Below are positions 1-5,179 of a stretch of 5,179 nt of DNA, one piece after another. The notes beneath the pieces are model-generated. The model did not search any database. It was given only the letters and a program-made list of their open reading frames with translations, and was not told the DNA's origin. Within the stretch, counting starts at the first letter, position 1, and every line of letters starts with the position of its first letter. The position numbers and the translations under genes are program-made. Origin of the DNA: Chitinophagaceae bacterium (GTDB lineage Bacteria; Bacteroidota; Bacteroidia; Chitinophagales; Chitinophagaceae); assembly GCA_003167015.1 (NCBI GenBank), contig PMUF01000493.1:1-5179 (forward strand), read 5' to 3'.

Positions 1-22
1 CTGACCGGTAGTGCTGCGGAGA
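1..22 (+). repeat. Direct repeat copy A inside PKD-like domain
   Basis: These 22 bases recur exactly at 1837-1858. Both copies encode LTGSAAE at the start of a PKD-like domain and are in the same reading frame. After them the copies diverge at DNA level, although the protein similarity continues (SIASYLWTKVSG versus GIESYAWTEVSG). This points to intragenic domain duplication. The copy starts at the window edge, so the repeat may extend further upstream. Confidence 0.85.
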
Positions 23-2811
23 CAGGCGGCTCGATAGCCTCTTACTTATGGACGAAGGTGAGCGGATACGCCGGGGCGACGATCAGTACGGCAACTGATG
101 CCGGCACGACCGTCACGGGACTTGTAGCGGGCACCTATGTATTCAAATTACTGGCGACCGACAAGAACGGCGATACTTCCAGCGCCATCGTTGAGGTGTT
201 GGTGAATCCCGCGGTCACGACATCCACGCCGCCGGTTACGACATCCACGTCAACGGCTACCACTGCACCGACAGGCAAGGGGACGTATATCACTAATGTG
301 ATCGTTGCGGAATACAGGACATGGTATGTCACCAACAGCGGCGGCATCTTTGCGTATAATAATAATAATGCGAGTCCCTATCCGGTCCAGTTTCCTATCG
401 GCGGCAGCGCTTTCAATGGCGGTGCCGGCGGGTTCAATTATTTCCGGGTACTGGATAATTCGGGATATGTATGGACGTCCAGGATCGATTATACGACGAA
501 TTCCGATCGCATCCTGACGGATACCACGGGCGCGCCCTTTAGCGGGAACTGGTATGTCGATGGATATGGTCATGTCGCATTGACCATACGAGCGGACTCC
601 AGTGTATGGTATTTCGGTGTCGATGCCTACAGCCTGTTTTATCCGGGAGGGAACCTGGTCACCATGACCGGTACCACTATGGCTCCTACGCGGCTGTCGC
701 CGGCGGGAATGAAGTTTAAGAAGGTGTTATTCGGCGGTAACGGCATTATCGGTCTGACTACGACCGGGCAGGTGTATAAATGGTTTGCGGGCGGCAGTCG
801 TACGCCGACGTTGATGACGACTCCGCGTCCTGCCATCGACGTGTTCATTTCCCATTTGGATGTTGACGGTTGTATCATCCCTGATCCGGGAGAGACGTCG
901 GGTATGGGTTATCCGTATGTATGGGGTGGGTCTACCAGTATGTATGGAGGGCAAGGGGGGGCCGCCTATACGGAGCCGACATCGATCAAGTCTTTGTGGA
1001 AGATGACCGTTCCCATCAAACAGATCTCGGTAGACTGGAATACCATTCACTATATCGACAGTCTCGGCAATATGTACGGTACCGGGTTCAACTCTTTCGG
1101 TGAGGTGGGCAACGGCCAGGAGTTCATCAACAAATACAATTACCCCGGCTTCCCCGGATACGGGTGGGACATGGTGGACTATGAAAATCCGAGCGGTCTT
1201 CCCGTGCAGATCGGGAAGGGGATAAAATGGAAACACATTTTCAGCAATAACTGGTTTTGTTTTTACAAATATGCGCAGGATGTGAATGACAGCATCTATA
1301 GCTGGGGGCGTAATAAATCATTGGACCTTGGCAATGGCAAGTGGGGAGGGTATACCTCAGACGCAGATCATCCCAATTCATTGGATGTGCTGCAGCCGAC
1401 CATGGTGCATCCCCTGACTACGCCTTTGCAGCAGTATGGCTGGATAGCGCCCAAGATCAGCGCCGGTCCCAAGCAAAACATTAAGGGTACTACTGCGACG
1501 CTCAAGGGTACAGCGCAGCCGTTGTTGCTGATTGCGGACAATCCGGTTCCGGCGGTCAATGGCATAGATACGGCAGGTTACCACGTTGTGGCCTGGCAGT
1601 GGACGAAAGTCAGCGGGAATGGCGGAACGATCGTGACGCCTACCTCTAATACTACTTCGGTTACGGGGCTTAGTACGGGTACCTATATCTTCCAGCTGGT
1701 GACGACCGATAACAATACCGGTACCTTGATGGCGCGGGATACGGTGATCGTGACCGGCACGACCAGCACCACCAGTACGCTGACGGCGAATGCGGGCAGT
1801 GCCCAGACCATCAGTCTTCCTACGAACAGTGTGACGCTGACCGGTAGTGCTGCGGAGATCGGCGGCGGCATTGAGTCCTATGCCTGGACGGAAGTGAGCG
1901 GCCCCGCACAATATTCTTTCAGCGATCCGGGAGAAAGGGAGACTGTCGTCAGTAATTTGGAGGCAGGGGCTTATGTATTCCGCCTGATCGTTACGGATAC
2001 GACCGGGGCGACGGCGACGGCGACGGTGACCATTACGGTGAATTCCAAGGTGTCTACCGCCGCGGGCAATGGAATGACCATACCCGGAACGATCAAGGCC
2101 GCGGATTATGCTACGGGCGCAGGCATGGAAGTGCAAGAAACGCAAGCGACTTCGGATGCAGGTGGCGGCCTCAATGTCGGTTGGATCACCGAGGGCGACT
2201 TTCTGATTTATAACGTGGATGTGCTGACGGCCGGCACGTACACCGTTGGTTTCAGGGTTGCCACTCCGTATACCGGCGCCACTTTCCAACTGCAAAACAG
2301 TACGGGGAAGGTATTGGCCTCCGTCAAATCGCCCAATACCGGCGGCTGGCAGGACTGGACTACCACTACTGCTACGGTGACGCTGACGGCCGGGCAGCAG
2401 GCATTGAAACTTGTGTCTACCTCCCCGTATATCTGGAATATCAATTGGATCGAATTCACCCTGGCCAGTACGACCGCAGCGGGCGGCGCCGGGACGGCGG
2501 CCCTTGAGACAACTGAACCTGCGGCATTCGGTACCGATTCGACAGGCATCAACAGCAATCCGGCCGCCTTGTTGGTTTACCCCAACCCGGTGCGGGACAA
2601 CGTTACCCTATACCTGAACGATGGGCACACGGGGCAATTCATTGTGCAGGTGATGAACCCCTCCGGCGGTATCCTCCGCACGTACAGTTTTACCAAGGAT
2701 CAATCGCTATGGCAGGGTACGGTGTCGCTGGGCAATTTGCCGACGGGTGTATATTTTTTGCGGATCAGCGGGGAAAGCTGGCAGGAAGTCAAAAAGCTGA
2801 TCAAATTATAA
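1..2811 (+). CDS. Modular secreted protein: PKD-like, RCC1-like propeller, CBM6, T9SS sorting domain (5' partial)
   Basis: The frame is open from base 1, so this is the last 936 residues of a longer protein; the GTG at 58 lies inside a PKD-like domain and is not a start. Visible order, in window residues: PKD-like 1-69 (WTKVSG, then GLVAGTYVFKL); Thr/Ser/Pro linker about 70-92; RCC1-like repeats about 95-475 (YVWGG, MYGTGFNSFGEVGNG, SIYSWGRNKSLDLGNG); PKD-like domains about 487-585 and 592-681; CBM6-like about 690-822 (GGGLNVGWITEGDFLIYNV, GGWQDW, WNINWIEF); spacer; T9SS type A sorting domain about 858-936 with VYPNPVRDNV, LPTGVYFLRI and a basic end. In known T9SS cargo this domain directs outer-membrane translocation and is then removed. 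The CBM6 fold suggests polysaccharide binding and the propeller a binding scaffold. I see no catalytic domain, but one could lie upstream. Domain calls come from motif reading: sorting domain and CBM6 are strong, RCC1 good, PKD boundaries approximate. Confidence 0.93.
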   Translation: MTGSAAETGGSIASYLWTKVSGYAGATISTATDAGTTVTGLVAGTYVFKLLATDKNGDTSSAIVEVLVNPAVTTSTPPVTTSTSTATTAPTGKGTYITNVIVAEYRTWYVTNSGGIFAYNNNNASPYPVQFPIGGSAFNGGAGGFNYFRVLDNSGYVWTSRIDYTTNSDRILTDTTGAPFSGNWYVDGYGHVALTIRADSSVWYFGVDAYSLFYPGGNLVTMTGTTMAPTRLSPAGMKFKKVLFGGNGIIGLTTTGQVYKWFAGGSRTPTLMTTPRPAIDVFISHLDVDGCIIPDPGETSGMGYPYVWGGSTSMYGGQGGAAYTEPTSIKSLWKMTVPIKQISVDWNTIHYIDSLGNMYGTGFNSFGEVGNGQEFINKYNYPGFPGYGWDMVDYENPSGLPVQIGKGIKWKHIFSNNWFCFYKYAQDVNDSIYSWGRNKSLDLGNGKWGGYTSDADHPNSLDVLQPTMVHPLTTPLQQYGWIAPKISAGPKQNIKGTTATLKGTAQPLLLIADNPVPAVNGIDTAGYHVVAWQWTKVSGNGGTIVTPTSNTTSVTGLSTGTYIFQLVTTDNNTGTLMARDTVIVTGTTSTTSTLTANAGSAQTISLPTNSVTLTGSAAEIGGGIESYAWTEVSGPAQYSFSDPGERETVVSNLEAGAYVFRLIVTDTTGATATATVTITVNSKVSTAAGNGMTIPGTIKAADYATGAGMEVQETQATSDAGGGLNVGWITEGDFLIYNVDVLTAGTYTVGFRVATPYTGATFQLQNSTGKVLASVKSPNTGGWQDWTTTTATVTLTAGQQALKLVSTSPYIWNINWIEFTLASTTAAGGAGTAALETTEPAAFGTDSTGINSNPAALLVYPNPVRDNVTLYLNDGHTGQFIVQVMNPSGGILRTYSFTKDQSLWQGTVSLGNLPTGVYFLRISGESWQEVKKLIKL
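212..249 (+). repeat. 21-bp-period tandem repeat coding a Thr/Ser linker
   Basis: Two 17-base units (212-228 and 233-249) differ at one base and are spaced 21 bases apart. They encode VTTST-PP-VTTST within the flexible linker between the first PKD-like domain and the RCC1-like region. The period is a multiple of three, so copy-number change would alter linker length without breaking the frame. Confidence 0.8.
358..369 (+). repeat. (AAT)4 triplet run coding Asn4
   Basis: Four consecutive AAT codons give an Asn run (window residues 120-123) near the start of the RCC1-like region, probably in a loop. It is an in-frame triplet run with no frameshift potential. Confidence 0.8.
1837..1858 (+). repeat. 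Direct repeat copy B inside PKD-like domain
   Basis: This is the exact 22-base partner of the window's first bases. It lies in the third visible PKD-like domain, just upstream of the CBM6-like domain. Together the two copies flank the RCC1-like region and the second PKD-like domain, so recombination between them would delete that segment in frame (the offset of 1836 bases is divisible by three). Confidence 0.85.
2008..2025 (+). repeat. (GCGACG)3 hexanucleotide repeat coding Ala-Thr
   Basis: Three perfect GCGACG units encode ATATAT in the last beta-strand of the third visible PKD-like domain, where alternating residues suit a beta-strand. The unit is a multiple of three, so slippage would keep the frame. 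Confidence 0.8.
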
Positions 2812-2834
2812 AACGATAAGAAGCGAATGATGTT

Positions 2835-2867
2835 AAGCGGGGGTCGACATGCGACCCCCGCTTTTTT
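2835..2867 (+). terminator. Rho-independent terminator between convergent genes
   Basis: A perfect 10-bp GC-rich stem (2837-2846 with 2852-2861) closes a 5-base loop and is followed by six T residues (2862-2867). The flanking AA at 2835-2836 can extend the stem by pairing with the first two Ts. It begins 23 bases after the TAA stop of the upstream plus-strand gene, the expected place for its terminator. On the minus strand the same hairpin lies just after the LamG gene's stop, but the bases following it (TTAACATC) are a poor U-tract, so it should work best for the plus-strand transcript. Confidence 0.9.
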
Positions 2868-2874
2868 ATTTGTA

Positions 2875-4812
2875 TCAAGGCAATAACACTTTTGTCGTGA
2901 GCGGCTGCCCGGTGGCCGTCAGGACTTTGACGATATACAAGCCGGCCGGCAGGCCGGAGATGTCCGTTTTTCCATCCGACAGCTGCCCCTGGCGAAGGGT
3001 TTGGCCGGCGGCATCGGTGAGGGTATAGCATTCATTACTGCCCGGAAGCAAGGAGACTGCTGCCGTTTTGTAGCCTGTTGGGTACCAGATCAGCCGGCGG
3101 GTGGATGAAGAGAAGTTCAGCAACCGGACGGGGGTATAGGTAGTATAGCCATCCAGGTCTACTTCTTCCAAGCGATAATAATTGTTTCCATTGACCGGGG
3201 AACCGTCTACAAAGGAATAGTCGAGCGTGACCGAGCTATTGCCTGCGGCGGCGACCGAACCGATCGTGCTGAAGATAGTACCATCAGGGCTCCTTTGAAC
3301 GAGGAATTCGCGGGTGTTTTCTTCCTGGGCCGTCTGCCATTGCAGGAAGGCAGCGTTATCCTGGCGGCTGGCGGTGAAATCAGTCAGGAGGATCGGCAAA
3401 GGTACTCCGGTCAGCGGATGTGAAACGATGTTGGAAGTCGTGCCCGTCATGGCCAGATTCGTCAGGACGCCATCGTTCATATTGGCGGTATTGTCGAAAG
3501 CGGCGGTCATCCCGGTATTGTCTGCGCCTGCATTGCCGTCGTTGAAAGTAAATTGGCCGACCAGGCCCGGTTCATTGCCCAGCAGGGTGCTGTCCATATT
3601 GTTGAGGATGGCTGTGGCCGATTGCTGGGTATTCCAGATCCGCACTTCGTCGACGCCGCCGGCAAAGGGTTGGGTGTCCGGGCCTGACGTATTTTTAGCG
3701 ATGCCCACGGTCAGGGGCTGGCTGGTAGCCGAGCCGAAGCCGCCCGGGATAGTGCCATTGGGGACGCCGTTGATATATACCGTGGACTGGGCGCCGTCGT
3801 TGACGAAAGCCAGGTGTGTCCAGGTGGCGAGCGGAATGTTATAAGCGATCGTGCCTATGCTGGAACCATTGTCGATGCCAATCTGGGTAGATGACAGGTC
3901 AAAAGTGTACCGAACGCCACCAGGTCCGCGATTACCCAGGACCGTGCTGAAAGTGCTGGAGAGAGAGGTAGGATTAACCCAGAATTCGACAGTGCCGGAA
4001 GACAGGTCATACAGACTGTTGGCCGGGATGTTGACCTGGTCGGTCACTCCGTTGAGGGTTATCCCGTTGTCACTGAACTGCACCGGTGAGGATAGCCAGG
4101 AATTGGCTGCGCCGGGGCCTTCGATGGTTCCGTTGAATCCCGAGTTTAGCGAGTTAGTGGCGAGGTTGTCCACAAGAGTGCCGCTGCCCTCATTGAAGTT
4201 CATATACAGGTTAAGATTGGGATCGCCAACGTTGACAGCCGAGAGCATACCGGCCCTGATCTGTGCAGCGGTGAGCACTTTATTCCAGGTCTGCAATTCA
4301 TCGATCCTGCCGATCATGGGTTGCGTGCCGTTTGTTTGTACGCCGATCTGAAAATTCTGGCCGTCGGTAAAAAGATAGCCGTTGGCATTGGAAGCGCGCA
4401 GGATCCCATTGACGTACAGGGAAGCGGTGTCATCATCATAAGAAAAGGAAAAGGCCAGGTGTGTCCATTGGCCGACCGGCATGGGTACGCCGGTGGAGAC
4501 CGGGTTACCGTTGATATCATTCCATTGGTTGCCCACCACAATGTTTCCGCTGGCGTCATAACCCATGTAGAAGGCGTATTGGACGGTTTCATCACCCTCG
4601 GAGACAAATTGGTGCATCTGGCCGTCCTGGATCAGGCTGGGCACATAGGCCCAGAATTCTACTGTAAAATCGCCGTTTGGATTGACCGGATCGGTGCCGG
4701 TATAAAAGACGTAATTAGTGTCGTTGAGTTCTAGTGCTGAATTTTGTGCAAAGGTTTGAAAGGAATGGAAAAGACATACCCCTAGCGGGAGAAGAGTAAA
4801 ACTTTTTCTCAT
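2875..4812 (-). CDS. Secreted protein with two LamG-like domains and a divergent T9SS-type C-terminal domain
   Basis: A complete 645-residue protein from ATG to TGA. Residues 1-22 form a signal peptide (MRKSF, hydrophobic core, TFA before Gln23). Two LamG/concanavalin A-like domains follow, about 25-222 and 243-425, sharing TVEFW, WTHLAF, Y(V/I)NG and the G-x-(I/V)-DE-(L/V)-x-x-WN motif. The WTHLAF-coding DNA is nearly identical in the two (3806-3822 and 4451-4467, one mismatch in 17), supporting tandem duplication. Residues about 472-565 resemble the fibronectin III-like module often placed before T9SS sorting domains (LPILLTDFTA, LQWQTAQEENTREF, NYYRLEEVDLDG). Residues about 575-645 resemble a type A sorting domain (YTLTDAAGQ, ISGLPAGLYIVKV), but the usual YPNP is WYPTG. 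LamG domains commonly bind carbohydrate or protein ligands; the ligand here is unknown. The start is set by the signal peptide; no Shine-Dalgarno is visible, normal for Bacteroidota. Confidence 0.94.
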   Translation of the reverse strand: MRKSFTLLPLGVCLFHSFQTFAQNSALELNDTNYVFYTGTDPVNPNGDFTVEFWAYVPSLIQDGQMHQFVSEGDETVQYAFYMGYDASGNIVVGNQWNDINGNPVSTGVPMPVGQWTHLAFSFSYDDDTASLYVNGILRASNANGYLFTDGQNFQIGVQTNGTQPMIGRIDELQTWNKVLTAAQIRAGMLSAVNVGDPNLNLYMNFNEGSGTLVDNLATNSLNSGFNGTIEGPGAANSWLSSPVQFSDNGITLNGVTDQVNIPANSLYDLSSGTVEFWVNPTSLSSTFSTVLGNRGPGGVRYTFDLSSTQIGIDNGSSIGTIAYNIPLATWTHLAFVNDGAQSTVYINGVPNGTIPGGFGSATSQPLTVGIAKNTSGPDTQPFAGGVDEVRIWNTQQSATAILNNMDSTLLGNEPGLVGQFTFNDGNAGADNTGMTAAFDNTANMNDGVLTNLAMTGTTSNIVSHPLTGVPLPILLTDFTASRQDNAAFLQWQTAQEENTREFLVQRSPDGTIFSTIGSVAAAGNSSVTLDYSFVDGSPVNGNNYYRLEEVDLDGYTTYTPVRLLNFSSSTRRLIWYPTGYKTAAVSLLPGSNECYTLTDAAGQTLRQGQLSDGKTDISGLPAGLYIVKVLTATGQPLTTKVLLP

Positions 4813-4884
4813 AGGATCGGATTTAATAGAGATGAAGATAGTAGAAAATCCTGAGGCACTAAAACAGGTTGGGGTATTTCCAGC

Positions 4885-4911
4885 GGCCTTAAGGGTTATA
4901 CCTGAGGGGCC
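4885..4911 (+). other. Imperfect hairpin in the divergent intergenic region
   Basis: GGCCTTAAGG (4885-4894) can fold with CCTGAGGGGCC (4901-4911) across the 6-base loop GTTATA, using two G-U pairs and one mismatch or bulge. The G-U pairs make it stable only as plus-strand RNA. No T-tract follows, so it is not a terminator. It may be chance or an operator-like element. Confidence 0.2.
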
Positions 4912-4928
4912 GAGGCGCGAAAATCTTA

Positions 4929-4936
4929 TAAACTTA
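4929..4936 (-). promoter_or_regulatory. Weak candidate Bacteroidota -7 box for the LamG gene
   Basis: On the minus strand this reads TAAGTTTA, matching five of six fixed positions of the Bacteroidota -7 consensus TAnnTTTG. No TTG lies at the expected -33 distance. It would give a 5' leader of roughly 110 bases. A closer alternative, TATCTTCA on the minus strand at 4840-4833, matches fewer positions. This call is tentative. Confidence 0.2.
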
Positions 4937-4945
4937 CTGGCCGGA

Positions 4946-4975
4946 TTGCTGTAAGCGGAGGTTTTATTACATTAC
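4946..4975 (+). promoter_or_regulatory. Weak candidate Bacteroidota promoter for the PhyH-like gene
   Basis: A TTG at 4946-4948 is followed after 19 bases by TACATTAC (4968-4975), which matches TAnnTT but not the final TG of the -7 consensus. The spacing suits the Bacteroidota primary sigma factor. Transcription would start close to the first ATG at 4983, giving a very short leader or favouring the second ATG at 4998. Motif content is too low for more than a suggestion. Confidence 0.2.
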
Positions 4976-4982
4976 AGTCTGA

Positions 4983-5179
4983 ATGGCTCTTTCTAAAATG
5001 ATACCACTTTTGGACAATTTCCGGGAGATCTCCACGGCACAGCGGGATGAATTCCGGGAGAATGGGCATTTGATGGTGCGGGGTTTGCTGGGTCTTGCCG
5101 AGGTCGGGACGTATCGTCAGCTGGTGGTGGATGCGGTGAAACGGCAAAACCGGGAGCGGAGAAAGTCGCCGGAGCGGGG
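4983..5179 (+). CDS. Phytanoyl-CoA dioxygenase (PhyH) family-like protein, 3' partial
   Basis: An open frame runs to the window end (65 codons plus two bases). The segment FRENGHLMVRGLLGLAEVGTYR followed by a basic helix (DAVKRQNRERR) resembles the N-terminal pattern of PhyH-family Fe(II)/2-oxoglutarate-dependent oxygenases, in which 'F-x-x-x-G-(Y/H)-hydrophobic' leads to a helix with 'E-V-x-x-Y'. The iron-binding His-x-Asp...His residues lie downstream of the window, so neither activity nor substrate can be judged. No signal peptide is visible, suggesting a cytoplasmic protein. Two in-frame ATGs are possible: 4983, directly after an in-frame TGA (4980-4982), and 4998, preceded by the A-rich TCTAAA typical of Bacteroidota starts. 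The longer form is listed, but 4998 is equally plausible. Divergent from the LamG gene, with no clear functional link. Confidence 0.68.
   Translation, partial: MALSKMIPLLDNFREISTAQRDEFRENGHLMVRGLLGLAEVGTYRQLVVDAVKRQNRERRKSPER

Larger units (their letters stand above)
4813..4982. promoter_or_regulatory. Divergent intergenic region with presumed promoters for both flanking genes
   Basis: These 170 bases separate the start of the minus-strand LamG gene from the plus-strand PhyH-like gene, so both promoters should be here. The region is AT-richer than the genes on either side, and I find no coding frame in it. Neither start has a properly spaced Shine-Dalgarno; the only GGAGG (4957-4961) is about 21 bases before the first ATG, too far to act as one. 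I see no riboswitch or RNA gene that I can name. Confidence 0.5.

Noticed and set aside
58..60. GTG as the start codon of the first plus-strand gene
   Set aside because: The frame is open upstream to base 1, and the upstream codons (LTGSAAE...SYLWTK) complete a PKD-like domain that matches the later copy at 1837, so the gene begins outside the window.
358..369. (AAT)4 and (GCGACG)3 as phase-variable tracts
   Set aside because: Both repeat units are multiples of three inside a coding frame and have few copies, so slippage could not switch the gene on or off.
727..1236. 169-codon minus-strand open frame
   Set aside because: Antisense to the RCC1-like region, low-complexity Arg/His-rich translation and no domain or signal peptide.
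1378..2295. 305-codon minus-strand open frame
   Set aside because: It lies wholly antisense to the PKD/CBM6 coding region, its translation is Arg/His/Gly-rich with no recognisable domain, and the plus-strand frame gives clear domains. It is a GC-driven shadow frame.
3314..4351. Two plus-strand open frames (3314-3844 and 3851-4351)
   Set aside because: Both are antisense to the two LamG-like domains, which are clear on the minus strand. Their translations show no family features, and their near-adjacency follows from the frame they share opposite the real gene.
4774..4776. Cys13 of the LamG protein as a lipoprotein attachment cysteine
   Set aside because: The preceding residues are LGV, with Val at -1 and Gly at -2, which does not fit the lipobox. 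TFA followed by Gln at 20-23 fits a signal peptidase I site, and T9SS cargo normally uses that route.
4926..5147. 73-codon minus-strand open frame over the PhyH-like start
   Set aside because: It overlaps the plus-strand PhyH-like N-terminus, and its translation (His/Pro/Gln-rich) resembles no known protein.
1..5179. Mobile elements, CRISPR arrays, tRNA/rRNA genes, defence or toxin modules
   Set aside because: I found no transposase or integrase coding, no terminal inverted repeats, no regularly spaced repeats, no cloverleaf RNA sequence and no recognisable defence gene on either strand.

Overview
The window looks like an ordinary chromosomal stretch from a Bacteroidota bacterium. The main evidence is that two large secreted proteins end in, or appear to end in, the C-terminal sorting domain of the type IX secretion system (T9SS), which is restricted to this phylum. 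The moderately GC-rich coding sequence, PKD-like, LamG and CBM6 modules, and start codons without Shine-Dalgarno sequences fit a soil or plant-associated Chitinophagaceae-type organism. That family assignment is inference.

Layout. Positions 1-2811 (+) are the 3' part of a large modular secreted protein whose start lies outside the window. Its visible order is PKD-like, Thr/Ser-rich linker, RCC1-like beta-propeller, two PKD-like domains, CBM6-like carbohydrate-binding domain, T9SS type A sorting domain. Positions 2812-2874 separate two convergent stop codons and hold a strong rho-independent terminator. Positions 2875-4812 (-) encode a complete 645-residue protein with a signal peptide, two LamG/concanavalin-like domains, a fibronectin III-like module and a divergent T9SS-type C-terminal domain. 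Positions 4813-4982 are a divergent intergenic region that should hold the promoters of both flanking genes; only weak motif candidates are visible. From about 4983 (+) to the window end is the start of a protein resembling the N-terminus of phytanoyl-CoA dioxygenase (PhyH) family proteins, cut off before its catalytic residues.

How the genes relate. The two convergent genes encode surface or secreted proteins with carbohydrate- or ligand-binding modules, a common Bacteroidota theme. No catalytic domain is visible in either, so adhesion, glycan binding or matrix roles are likelier than hydrolysis from what can be seen. The PhyH-like gene is divergently transcribed and has no evident functional link. 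I see no SusC/SusD pair, mobile element, RNA gene, CRISPR array or defence system, and nothing convincing as a new biological system. The most notable points are the RCC1-like propeller embedded between PKD-like domains in a T9SS cargo protein, and the missing YPNP motif in the second cargo's C-terminal domain.
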